Program-made: the position numbers and the translations under genes
Part shown: positions 7,760 to 14,452 of the stretch, one piece after another
Layout: each line of letters opens with the position of its first letter
Position numbering within the stretch: the first letter of the stretch is position 1
Assembly: GCA_002825515.1 (NCBI GenBank)
Contig: PJET01000050.1
Span: 1-14,452 of the forward strand
Length of the DNA: 14,452 nucleotides
Direction of reading: 5' to 3'
Origin: Candidatus Thorarchaeota archaeon MP11T_1
GTDB taxonomy: Archaea > Asgardarchaeota > Thorarchaeia > Thorarchaeales > Thorarchaeaceae
The notes under the pieces: model-generated
The model's database searches: none
Told to the model about the DNA's origin: nothing
What the model saw: only the letters and a program-made list of their open reading frames with translations

Positions 7760-9965
7760 TGCGTTTCACCACCACCATGAGGACAATCACCGCGATGATT
7801 GCACCCAAGCTGAGGACCATGAGCCAGATTGATGACTCTGGTGGCCAGTTAGGAGTCGTTGTCGTTGGCCATGTTGGCGGATATGTCGGGTTGTTCCATC
7901 CATTCGGGTGTCTGTCATAGCATCCGTAATTTTCACCTTGAACCTGATACCATCCAGAGCCAGTGTAGTCTGACCAGTAGTTACCCACTCGGTTGTTGTC
8001 ATAGTAGTTCACAAGGAGTGAGCTGTCAGATGCCAGAGCCATAGGTGTCGTGGGTGTTGGCGGTTCCTCAGTGAAGTAAAAGAGCGTGAAGTTCAATGGA
8101 TTGTCAGGCCAGTCGCCATCAGTTTCAACTGTGATTATCTCCGACTCTGGGAGATGGTCAGCTCCATAGACTGTGACGTTGTAGATTCCCTTGGCCAATG
8201 GTGAGAGAGAGCACTGGCCCAAGTAGTTGGTGATTCCAGTCATGTAGTTCTCGAAGATGCCTGTTCCCTCGTTGTACTTTGTGGCATTCACGGTCATGTA
8301 CTCCAATGGTTCACCTGTATCATAGTCATAGGCCGCTACAAGGACCGTTGCTTCCACTTCAACAAGGTTCGCTACTCGGATGGTACTGAATCCGTTCTGA
8401 TTCACAATCACAAAGGCATAGTGGGTTTCATAGAGGTCATGTTCAAAGACCAGAGCGTAAGTTCCTATGTAGAGGTCAGTCATGTTGGCGAATCCGAGAG
8501 CACCAGTGAACTTCTGTTGATGGAAATAGAATGCACCGTCAAGATACTGATAGGCTCTGACTCGGACACTCGGAATCGGACTGGATGATTCATCCAGTGC
8601 CCTACACAGAACCCACCCATCGCCAGCCCCCCTGTCGGCCTTGTCAAGGAGTACTGGATAGATGCCGATTTCTCCCTGTTCAGTAGGTGCCCAACGCTCT
8701 GACTGATGAATCTGATATGGGAACTTCCAGACAGTCAGGTTGAACTGACCACCAACAACAAAGATAGGGATTCGTGCATTTCCTCTATCGTTGGTCCTCA
8801 TGGTCACGACTCTATTATATCTCTGCATGACCACGAGCGCATTTGCCACTGGGTCTAGGCTGACCGAGTTCCTGACTGCGATAATCATCCATGTGATATC
8901 TCCCGTAGCTGGGATTCCGCCATCGTCACGGACATTCTCACCATTGTCAATGAGCGTGTTCAGATACAGATAGCTGTCATGGCTGTTCATGTCCATGTGG
9001 ATTCCCATGTAGGTGTTCCCTTCGATGTGGTTCGAGATGACTCTGCACTCAGCGGCACCAATGGCATGGATACCGAATCCGTTGTTGTTCAGCGTGCTAT
9101 TTCTGACTGTGATAAGGTCAGACTCATAGAGGAAGATGCCCACATTTGAGTCTGTCACGGTCACATTGTCGATGACGCACAGGGAGCTGAAGAGCACTTG
9201 GATGGCTCTTGGCACGTGCTGAAACACACCGTTCTCGATTGTCACGTTCATGCAGAGTATAAGAAAGATTTGAGCGTAAGGTGAGCCATCGACAATCATG
9301 TCAGTGGCATCATAGAGGAACAACACACCCTTCCCGTTCACAGTGTTGCCTGTCATGCTGGTGCTGTTCGTCATATATGTAGGCTGAGCCAGTCGGATTC
9401 CACCATTGGTGAAGGTGTTGTCCTTGAGCGTGAAGGCATCAGCATCGCGTAGGTCTATTGAACCATCTACATTGTTCAAGGTCAGGTTGACGTTTTCCGC
9501 GCCATTCACTAGGATTCCGTCACCACCAATGACATCGTTATCAAAAACAAGAATGTTGGAACAGCCCTCAAGTATTGCTATGGGCCGATTCACGTTCTGA
9601 ATTGTGTTACCACGAATAATCCCATTGACCACATCCTTCAGATAGAAGCCATAGGGCCTGAAGGAAGTCGGATTGATGTCAAAGCCCTCAATGGCAAAGT
9701 ACGCAGTGGTGCCCTCGATATAGAAGGCATAGTGGAAGTCCTCAGTGATTGAACCACCACTGATGATATAGGGACTCTCTTCTGTTCCTGCACCGCTTGA
9801 GGCCAATAGGGATAACTCGGTGTTGTTCAGGATGCTGTAAATAGCAATCCCGTCAGGCTGTGCAGTCTGAAAGTCCTTAGCTGGCTGACTGGCACCGATT
9901 AAAGGCGTGACAGAGAGCAGGAACAGACCGCAGAGCACGAGTGCGAATACCATGTTCTTCTTCAT
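7752..9965 (-). CDS. NosD-type right-handed beta-helix surface protein with C-terminal anchor (737 aa)
   Basis: Secreted, membrane-anchored protein of the archaeal NosD/PbH1 beta-helix class; most such proteins have no proven substrate, and copper transport should not be assumed. I chose the ATG at 9963-9965 because GGGTGG lies 4 bases before it and the protein then begins with a clean signal peptide (MKKNMVFALVLCGLFLL). The longer frame to 9998 adds 11 residues without a good ribosome site. Visible parts: signal peptide 1-26; the pre-helix motif ESPYIISGG (63-71); short-turn beta-helix coils rich in NxI/NxT about 74-345; two or three beta-sandwich (carboxypeptidase-regulatory-like) domains about 355-620; Pro/Thr linker; a helix-cap-like NYWSDYTG motif (662-669); a second Pro/Thr/Trp-rich stretch; membrane helix about 711-733; tail KRRG. 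It is followed without a gap by the giant gene, so the two are probably co-translated. Confidence 0.88.
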   Translation of the reverse strand: MKKNMVFALVLCGLFLLSVTPLIGASQPAKDFQTAQPDGIAIYSILNNTELSLLASSGAGTEESPYIISGGSITEDFHYAFYIEGTTAYFAIEGFDINPTSFRPYGFYLKDVVNGIIRGNTIQNVNRPIAILEGCSNILVFDNDVIGGDGILVNGAENVNLTLNNVDGSIDLRDADAFTLKDNTFTNGGIRLAQPTYMTNSTSMTGNTVNGKGVLFLYDATDMIVDGSPYAQIFLILCMNVTIENGVFQHVPRAIQVLFSSLCVIDNVTVTDSNVGIFLYESDLITVRNSTLNNNGFGIHAIGAAECRVISNHIEGNTYMGIHMDMNSHDSYLYLNTLIDNGENVRDDGGIPATGDITWMIIAVRNSVSLDPVANALVVMQRYNRVVTMRTNDRGNARIPIFVVGGQFNLTVWKFPYQIHQSERWAPTEQGEIGIYPVLLDKADRGAGDGWVLCRALDESSSPIPSVRVRAYQYLDGAFYFHQQKFTGALGFANMTDLYIGTYALVFEHDLYETHYAFVIVNQNGFSTIRVANLVEVEATVLVAAYDYDTGEPLEYMTVNATKYNEGTGIFENYMTGITNYLGQCSLSPLAKGIYNVTVYGADHLPESEIITVETDGDWPDNPLNFTLFYFTEEPPTPTTPMALASDSSLLVNYYDNNRVGNYWSDYTGSGWYQVQGENYGCYDRHPNGWNNPTYPPTWPTTTTPNWPPESSIWLMVLSLGAIIAVIVLMVVVKRRG

Positions 9966-9969
9966 GTGA

Positions 9970-9975
9970 CCACCC
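9970..9975 (-). promoter_or_regulatory. Ribosome site deciding the beta-helix gene start
   Basis: GGGTGG on the minus strand lies 4 bases before the ATG at 9965. The competing ATG at 9998 has nothing comparable in front of it. Confidence 0.55.
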
Positions 9976-10082
9976 AGAAATTGTCCAAATCTGGCCATTG
10001 ACCAGAGTGGTCCGACTCGCCCTCACGGAACAACCACCAAGGTGATTTCAGAGAACGAGTCTGACCTTGAGTGATTTATTGG

Positions 10083-10091
10083 TTCTTATAC
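10083..10091 (-). promoter_or_regulatory. Candidate TATA box nearer the beta-helix gene
   Basis: GTATAAGAA on the minus strand. Archaeal transcription usually starts about 25 bases past such a box, which would give a leader of about 100 bases. Both intergenic AGCACGTGCT sites lie upstream of it, as activator sites would. Confidence 0.35.
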
Positions 10092-10123
10092 GTACACTGT
10101 CACATTTGAATCATTCGATAATC

Positions 10124-10133
10124 AGCACGTGCT
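10124..10133. repeat. AGCACGTGCT palindrome, copy 5 (intergenic)
   Basis: Exact copy in the intergenic gap, 31 bp centre to centre from copy 6 (about three helical turns). Both read TAAGCACGTGCT on the minus strand. Confidence 0.75.
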
Positions 10134-10154
10134 TACTGCTGCGGGAACTGACTT

Positions 10155-10164
10155 AGCACGTGCT
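10155..10164. repeat. AGCACGTGCT palindrome, copy 6 (intergenic)
   Basis: Exact copy, lying next to the T-run downstream of the inverted repeat at 10180-10201 and paired with copy 5. Confidence 0.75.
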
Positions 10165-10179
10165 TAAAAACTGGGCGTT

Positions 10180-10201
10180 GAAGGAAGTACCTACTTCCTT
10201 C
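10180..10201. promoter_or_regulatory. Perfect inverted repeat (10-bp arms, 2-bp spacer), operator or hairpin
   Basis: The arms are GAAGGAAGTA and TACTTCCTTC with two bases between them. It directly abuts the TATA-like box at 10202-10209, the usual place for an archaeal repressor site. As RNA (minus strand) it would form a 9-bp stem with a 4-base loop, followed 9 bases later by five U (10170-10166), so a termination role is also possible. Confidence 0.6.
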
Positions 10202-10209
10202 GTTTATAA
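10202..10209 (-). promoter_or_regulatory. Candidate TATA box between two inverted repeats
   Basis: TTATAAAC on the minus strand, preceded by a pyrimidine-rich stretch. It is flanked by the two GGAAGT/ACTTCC inverted repeats, one upstream and one covering the expected start-site region. A start near 10180 would leave a leader of about 210 bases before the beta-helix gene. Confidence 0.45.
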
Positions 10210-10212
10210 GAG

Positions 10213-10242
10213 AAAAATGAGTAGGGAAGTGGTCACTTCCCT
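10213..10242 (-). terminator. Inverted repeat plus T-run after the 430-aa gene
   Basis: Arms AGGGAAGTG and CACTTCCCT (10223-10242) with a 2-bp centre overlap the TAG stop of the upstream gene. On the minus strand they are followed by a five-T run (10217-10213). This suits a hairpin-plus-U-tract end for the first transcript. The core GGAAGT-4-ACTTCC is shared with the repeat at 10180-10201, so it may equally be a protein-binding operator; the two roles can coexist. Confidence 0.5.
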
Positions 10243-11533
10243 AGTTCTTACTTCTGCTAAACAGTGCCTTGAGTCTTGTAGCCACAATGAGCACGAGAAT
10301 GATGAATACAATGCCAATGATGACAGCAACCATCCACCACCACTCAGCGAAGAGCTGACCTAGAGCATAGGCCAGAGGATAGAAGAACGGTACTGGTCCT
10401 ACAACGATGTCGTCAGGCGGGTCAGGAAGTGGGTCTGTTCCTGTAACTGGTGTGAAGCCAGCCGCAGTGAGCACGTCAATCCGTACTGTAAACTGCATGA
10501 ACACGTCATAGGGAGTCGATATTGCGAACCAAGGCTGAGCTGCGCCACCCTGAAGAGTGCCTGACACGTCAATATAGACCTTGTTGGGCACGCCCTCGAT
10601 TGTTGACGGGTCTGAGGGAACACTGTTGATATCGGTGGTTGCACCGCTATCGGTCTTATACATATTGCAGGATGTGTGTTCCTCTGGCTTTATGATGGTC
10701 CATCCAGTTGCCACAGTTGCCAGAACGTCAGCACTTCCCTTTTCATCCAGACGTGCATCCATGATTCTATCAGTGAATCCTGCATCCACAATCTCATAGG
10801 AAGCGGCCATGACGCCAGCAAAGGCGTTTGTAACAACGTAGTCCTCACCAGTCGCCTCATCCGTGTAAACATCTCCGATTATGTTCCAAGGCTCGACAAT
10901 GAACTGGAATCGAACTGTGAACACAAGGGGTACTCCCTCTTCGCCCGCAGTTTCTAACAGTGATTGATACAGATAGCCTTGGTCTAGCTGGTCGGACTGT
11001 GTTTTCACGGTGATGACAGTTGCATAGGCGTGGTGGTAATAGAAGTAGGTCACATCGCCACGCTGTTTCTTAATCTCTCGGATGTACTCATCCAGTTCGG
11101 CCTGTATCACCTTTGTTCCATCGGTGCTCTTGATTAACTCGTGGTTCGAGTCCTCTTTGGTGTGTATCGGGTCGTCAACCTTGACATTGATATCTGGCTC
11201 TAGTACGTAATTCCAGTTCTCATCAGCCGATGAAGGAGTCGGGTCGAACTGCACTCCCTTTGGCCCCCAAGGGATATCACCAAAAGGAACAGTGGAAGCA
11301 GTGTACCACTTGTTCTGACTGGCGATGTATATCTTGTTGAGGGAAGTGCGGCACTCCCATCCGCCTTCGTAGCCAAGGCTGAAGAGGAACCCAGCTCCAA
11401 AGAACGCAATCAGGATAAGGAAGATGCCTGCAAAGCCCATTAAGAGCAGTACAACATTGGCACCCTTACCCAGCTTTGTCCTTGGTAGTATCAAGGCTCG
11501 TGCCATTGGAACTCTCGATTCTATTCGTATCAT
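10241..11533 (-). CDS. Unrecognised membrane-anchored ectodomain protein (430 aa)
   Basis: I do not recognise the family. The ATG at 11531-11533 follows GGGGTGA by 6 bases; that ribosome site contains the TGA stop of the protease gene, so the two are coupled. The protein has an Arg/Lys-bearing N-terminus, one strong hydrophobic segment (about 26-52), a soluble region of about 320 residues predicted mostly beta, a Pro/Asp-rich linker (TGTDPLPDPPDD, 364-375), a weakly hydrophobic stretch (about 380-395) and a second membrane helix (about 398-418) ending in RLKALFSRSKN. The ectodomain has just two Cys (61 and 289), a possible disulfide. Both ends are membrane-linked, as in the protein encoded at 12270-13328, which suggests a hairpin-like surface or envelope component. 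No enzyme motif was found. Confidence 0.85.
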   Translation of the reverse strand: MIRIESRVPMARALILPRTKLGKGANVVLLLMGFAGIFLILIAFFGAGFLFSLGYEGGWECRTSLNKIYIASQNKWYTASTVPFGDIPWGPKGVQFDPTPSSADENWNYVLEPDINVKVDDPIHTKEDSNHELIKSTDGTKVIQAELDEYIREIKKQRGDVTYFYYHHAYATVITVKTQSDQLDQGYLYQSLLETAGEEGVPLVFTVRFQFIVEPWNIIGDVYTDEATGEDYVVTNAFAGVMAASYEIVDAGFTDRIMDARLDEKGSADVLATVATGWTIIKPEEHTSCNMYKTDSGATTDINSVPSDPSTIEGVPNKVYIDVSGTLQGGAAQPWFAISTPYDVFMQFTVRIDVLTAAGFTPVTGTDPLPDPPDDIVVGPVPFFYPLAYALGQLFAEWWWMVAVIIGIVFIILVLIVATRLKALFSRSKN

Positions 11534-11539
11534 GATGTA

Positions 11540-12250
11540 TCACCCCAATATGAACAGGGCGGGAAGCACTGTAATCAGGTCCCAAGCCGCGTGTGCTAGG
11601 ATTGAAGGCTCAATCCTTCTTGACCGAACCATAATCTCAGTCAGCACGATTCTTCCTGTGAACAACACGAAGAAGATAGGCCCCCAGACTGCGTAGGCAA
11701 TCGAGTGATAGACAGGGAACAACATGCACACAGCCCACATGGTTATGAGATGCGCGAAGTTGGTCTTGAATCTCCCGATGCCAACAACTCTGTCAGGTGC
11801 CAGCCGATAGATTATGAAGTATATGGCCGCAAACGCGATTTCTTCATTGTATCCAGCTAGGAACGCGATGAACAGGTCATCGACAACTCCATAGTTCAGG
11901 ACCACGCCAAAGGTCGTAGGTTCAGCAATCGACATCATGCCAGTAGCACGTGCTAACACGGATATCCCGATGTTGCACAGTCCTACTCCCATAATCCCGA
12001 CCATCGACCACATGACGATATCCATGAACTCTTTTGTGGTGACCTCAAAGTCATCCTTGAAGATAACACCACGCGCTAGAAGTATCAGGCCAACGACATA
12101 GAGCCATCTGAAAATCTCGACAGCTCCATAGAACACTTCGGCCTGCATCTCCAACGTGAAGGAGTACATGAAGCAGAATCCCATTAACAGTGTCCAGATA
12201 TCAAAGATAGGCGTGACTTCCAGTGTGTACTTCGGTTTCATCCTGAACAT
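11540..12250 (-). CDS. CPBP-type (CAAX/Rce1-like) intramembrane protease (236 aa)
   Basis: Polytopic membrane protein with about seven hydrophobic segments. Three motifs in the right order match the CPBP/Abi family of metal-dependent intramembrane proteases: E136-E137 in NEEIAF, F178-P-V-Y-H182 (FxxxH), and H220-A-A-W-D224 (HxxxN/D) in a final hydrophobic stretch. Family members cleave membrane-associated substrates, such as prenylated proteins (Rce1) or peptides; the substrate here is unknown. Oddities are the absence of the basic residue usually found after the EE pair (EEIAFA here) and Asp rather than Asn in the last motif, which recalls PrsW. The start at 12250 is set by GGGGGTGA (12259-12266) 8 bases upstream. 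It lies within a run of secreted and anchored proteins, so a role in processing or shedding them is a reasonable inference. Confidence 0.75.
   Translation of the reverse strand: MFRMKPKYTLEVTPIFDIWTLLMGFCFMYSFTLEMQAEVFYGAVEIFRWLYVVGLILLARGVIFKDDFEVTTKEFMDIVMWSMVGIMGVGLCNIGISVLARATGMMSIAEPTTFGVVLNYGVVDDLFIAFLAGYNEEIAFAAIYFIIYRLAPDRVVGIGRFKTNFAHLITMWAVCMLFPVYHSIAYAVWGPIFFVLFTGRIVLTEIMVRSRRIEPSILAHAAWDLITVLPALFILG
11945..11954. repeat. AGCACGTGCT palindrome, copy 7
   Basis: Exact copy inside the protease gene, extended to TAGCACGTGCTA, read as Ala-Arg-Ala (the third codon phase). Confidence 0.75.
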
Positions 12251-12269
12251 CTAGGAAGTCACCCCCATG

Positions 12270-13328
12270 CTATTTTCTCCTAAACCACAAGTACACCACA
12301 ATGGGAACCATGATGAACAGTACACCGACTACCACAATCGCTGAGCCATAGGAACCTGTGAGAGCCGCACCAAGGATATCCGCAGTATCCGTGTTGGTGA
12401 GATAGATTCTCTCATCGGTTGTCAGGTCAGTAATCGGGTCCTTCAACACATCCTCTGGCGGAAGGAACAGTGTTGGTTCTGGGTCGGGTAGCTCATCAGT
12501 TGGTGGTGGAATCGTTTCTGTTTCAGTGGTCGTTGTGGTCGTTGTTCCTGTATCCCATGTGACAGCAAAGTCAGAGCCAGCCCACAACATCTTCAGCACA
12601 ATATGAAGATTGTAGCTTGAGTCGTAGGCGTTGCCCCAGCTATCCTTGACCGTGAGCTTGAAGTCACAATCAAAGACGAACTGGATGGCATGTGACCATG
12701 AAGTCTTTTGGTTCCAGTTTTCAACGACAAGTATCTTTGCGCCAGTGTCTATGTCGTAGTCATGATAAGAGTAAGTTATCTTATCAGGCATGAGTGTGGT
12801 TATGTCTTGGTCGGGAAATGTGACGATTCCGTTGACGACTTCTTTAGTTCCCTCGATGCCAACATCAGGACTGATGACTGACTGCGTGTTCAGTTCAAGG
12901 CTCTTGTCAACAGCCCAAGCGTTACCTTGGTCTGTCACTCCAACGTATTTAGAGTACTTCCAAGTTCCTTGAAGTGAAAAAGTAGTCCAGTCGATGTTCT
13001 TACCCCAACAGTCGTAGCCAAGCTCAATCGCGTAGAACTTGACCTCTTCCTTCGTGTCAGGGTCAACAATCTGATATGGCATAGCGTAGATGTCTGGCAA
13101 AGTTCGCCTGATGACAGTTCCCTGAGTATCCTTGAGAACGGTGCTGACGCTCACAGAGCCACCAGCATCCGAGTCCTCAACGAACACGTCATCGGCAAAA
13201 ACATCAGCCGCCTCTACTCGTGGTGGTGGTAGGCTAACAAGTGCAATAGTAGCTCCTACCCCAATCACAACCATTACCATGACGATAATGGGGAGAAGGG
13301 CGTGGAGCTTCTTCTTTTGAAGCCCCAT
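12270..13328 (-). CDS. Unrecognised doubly anchored ectodomain protein (352 aa)
   Basis: Family not recognised. Three ATGs compete (13337, 13334, 13328). I favour 13328 because AAGGAG (13338-13343) then lies 9 bases upstream, whereas it directly abuts the first ATG. From 13328 the protein starts MGLQKKK, then has a membrane helix (about 10-32), a short Pro-rich exit, a beta-rich ectodomain (about 45-255) with two Cys (107, 221) that could pair, a Thr-run/Pro linker (about 260-285), an acidic segment, and a C-terminal membrane helix (about 326-349) ending in WFRRK. The layout matches the 430-aa neighbour, although sequence similarity between them is not evident by eye. The Thr/Pro linker may be O-glycosylated. 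The next gene starts 19 bases downstream. Confidence 0.85.
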   Translation of the reverse strand: MGLQKKKLHALLPIIVMVMVVIGVGATIALVSLPPPRVEAADVFADDVFVEDSDAGGSVSVSTVLKDTQGTVIRRTLPDIYAMPYQIVDPDTKEEVKFYAIELGYDCWGKNIDWTTFSLQGTWKYSKYVGVTDQGNAWAVDKSLELNTQSVISPDVGIEGTKEVVNGIVTFPDQDITTLMPDKITYSYHDYDIDTGAKILVVENWNQKTSWSHAIQFVFDCDFKLTVKDSWGNAYDSSYNLHIVLKMLWAGSDFAVTWDTGTTTTTTTETETIPPPTDELPDPEPTLFLPPEDVLKDPITDLTTDERIYLTNTDTADILGAALTGSYGSAIVVVGVLFIMVPIVVYLWFRRK

Positions 13329-13337
13329 GCACATCAT

Positions 13338-13343
13338 CTCCTT
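13338..13343 (-). promoter_or_regulatory. Ribosome site selecting the 13328 start
   Basis: AAGGAG on the minus strand. The spacing is 0, 3 and 9 bases to the ATGs at 13337, 13334 and 13328; only the last is a normal distance. Confidence 0.55.
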
Positions 13344-13367
13344 GTTCCAGTGACCCCGTTAGGAGTC

Positions 13368-14441
13368 CTATGGAACAATGACACAGGTATCGACTGCTGA
13401 GCCTTGTCCGTTCTGTGGTGCCCACATGGACATGCTTCGTAGGTAGTTCCCATCGGCATACCAGTACACACCATAGGTCACGGTAACTGAGTCACCGCTT
13501 GTGATTCCACTGACCTCAAGTGTCACGTGCTGGTTGTAGATGCCATTGGGGCTTCTTGTCACGCCATCTGGCAACAGGTCCCTACTGATGTCGTTGTCAG
13601 TGAGCTTCCAGAACACCCAGACATCATTGTCAGCCGCGATAACCACTCTCTCGAATGGGTCATCTGTTGACTGGACAATCACGCTGTCTGTTCCAGTGCC
13701 AACGAAGTGGAGAACGAAGTAGGCGTTCTGAGCGACATCTGCTAGGAAGTTGTAGCTCGACCAGTAACCATCATCGTCAACGGTCATCTGGTTCTCAAAT
13801 ACAAGCTCCAACAGTCCACCAGTGGCGGAAGCACTCACGTCAATGTTGGCTGCATCGGCAACTGCTGTTCCGTTGATGAACTCACAGGTCTGCTCGTAAG
13901 CTGCTGGTAGGTCCATCAGATAGGCCGTCAGGTCAATCGTGGCTGGGTCCCAATCATTCCAATAGGGAACTGTGAACTCACCGTAATAGGTGACGTAGCC
14001 AGTTTCAGTTATCTTGAACTTGAGATGCTGGCCGCTCACATAGTTGTTACCTGTGGTGATAACACCGCTTGAGAAGGTGTTGGACTCTAGCTGTTCCTCA
14101 GAAGTGTAGTCGTAGAGGATGATTGTGCCTGAGCCTGACACTGCCGCTCTTGAGAGAAAGTCTTTCTCCGTGAACTTGAGCTTGGTCGTTACCTTATATG
14201 GAAACTCCGTATTGGCGGAGTCCATAGGGATTCCATCTGGCATCCCATTCTCTGTGTTCCCACCGATGGCCTTGTCAATGAGAAAGTCGCCTGTGGTGGG
14301 CGTGTGAGTGGGTCCAGTTGTGGTCGGTCCTGTTGGTCCTGTGACAGTCAGGCTGATGTAGCCAAAATAAATGCCTGCACCGACAATCAGGAACACGCAC
14401 CCAAAGCACAAAAGTGCATATTTCATCTGGTTCTTGTTCAT
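13368..14441 (-). CDS. Unrecognised N-terminally anchored surface protein (357 aa)
   Basis: Family not recognised. The first residues MNKNQMKYALLCFGCVFLI form a signal anchor (helix about 8-29), followed by a low-complexity TGPTGPTTTGPTHTPTTG linker (34-51) and a beta-rich ectodomain to the C-terminus (VDTCVIVP). There is no second membrane helix, unlike the next two anchored proteins. The start at 14441 fits the signal sequence, but only 11 bases lie upstream (GGGTACGAGCC) with no clear ribosome site, and the frame stays open to the window edge, so the true start could be further upstream. It is followed after 30 bases by the 352-aa gene, so these are likely co-transcribed. The promoter lies outside the window. 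Confidence 0.8.
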   Translation of the reverse strand: MNKNQMKYALLCFGCVFLIVGAGIYFGYISLTVTGPTGPTTTGPTHTPTTGDFLIDKAIGGNTENGMPDGIPMDSANTEFPYKVTTKLKFTEKDFLSRAAVSGSGTIILYDYTSEEQLESNTFSSGVITTGNNYVSGQHLKFKITETGYVTYYGEFTVPYWNDWDPATIDLTAYLMDLPAAYEQTCEFINGTAVADAANIDVSASATGGLLELVFENQMTVDDDGYWSSYNFLADVAQNAYFVLHFVGTGTDSVIVQSTDDPFERVVIAADNDVWVFWKLTDNDISRDLLPDGVTRSPNGIYNQHVTLEVSGITSGDSVTVTYGVYWYADGNYLRSMSMWAPQNGQGSAVDTCVIVP

Positions 14442-14452
14442 GGCTCGTACCC

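Larger units (their letters stand above)
9966..10240. other. Only sizeable intergenic gap: palindrome-dense regulatory region
   Basis: This gap separates the upstream four-gene block from the beta-helix/giant gene block. It contains two GGAAGT/ACTTCC inverted repeats (10223-10242 and 10180-10201), two AGCACGTGCT palindromes (10155-10164 and 10124-10133), two TATA-like boxes (10202-10209 and 10083-10091) and the ribosome site of the beta-helix gene (9970-9975). I see no convincing small ORF or structured RNA besides the hairpins. Confidence 0.7.

Noticed and set aside
7752..9965. Copper-binding NosD function
   Set aside because: The similarity is to the generic beta-helix repeat; no nitrous oxide reductase or copper genes are nearby.
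9966..9998. Longer start for the beta-helix gene at 9998
   Set aside because: It adds 11 residues before a clean signal peptide and lacks a ribosome site, whereas 9965 has GGGTGG 4 bases upstream.
10124..10164. Bacterial parS-type centromere
   Set aside because: Only the CACGTG core matches; the parS flanks (TGTTT/AAACA) are absent and no ParA/ParB gene is in the window. A segregation role remains a hypothesis only.
10160..10363. A 67-codon plus-strand frame over the intergenic gap
   Set aside because: It begins inside one of the palindromes, runs into the 3' end of the 430-aa gene and encodes a low-complexity tail, so it is better explained as antisense.
11341..11358. Near-palindrome GGGAAGTGC/GCACTCCC inside the 430-aa gene
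   Set aside because: It is imperfect, lacks the 4-base centre of the intergenic repeats and lies mid-gene, so it is probably chance.

Overview
The window looks archaeal and most resembles an Asgard-type genome (Thorarchaeia/Lokiarchaeia), either chromosome or a large resident element. Base composition is roughly half GC by eye. Five of the six complete genes have an archaeal-style ribosome site (GGGGTGA, GGGTGG or AAGGAG) close to the start. TATA-like boxes are visible in the only real intergenic gap. The proteins belong to a style known from archaeal cell surfaces: a DUF2341 head, long tandem beta-sandwich repeats with a WDR/WDQ signature, a LamG domain, a NosD-type beta-helix, and C-terminal membrane anchors with basic tails. 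The lineage is an inference, since no rRNA or marker gene is present.

All six complete genes lie on the minus strand and are read from high to low coordinates. The first block (14441 to 10241) encodes a 357-aa protein with an N-terminal membrane anchor, a protein of about 352 aa anchored at both ends, a 236-aa polytopic CPBP-type (CAAX/Rce1-like) intramembrane protease, and a 430-aa protein anchored at both ends. These genes are 6 to about 39 bases apart. A gap of about 275 bases follows (9966-10240). It holds two long GGAAGT/ACTTCC inverted repeats, two AGCACGTGCT palindromes and two TATA-like boxes. The second block (9965 to 23) encodes a 737-aa beta-helix surface protein and a 2574-aa giant surface protein, with start and stop codons coupled. 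A further gene probably begins at base 9 and runs off the window.

Read together, this is a cell-envelope locus: one anchored beta-helix protein, one very large repeat protein with lectin-like domains, three orphan anchored ectodomain proteins, and one membrane-embedded protease that could process or release them. A virus or other mobile element encoding its own envelope proteins and adhesin is a possible alternative.

The most unusual feature is at DNA level. The 10-bp palindrome AGCACGTGCT occurs seven times in 14.4 kb. Four copies are inside reading frames (all three phases used), one spans a start/stop junction, and two sit in the regulatory gap. Protein coding cannot explain this, so it looks like a highly iterated DNA site.
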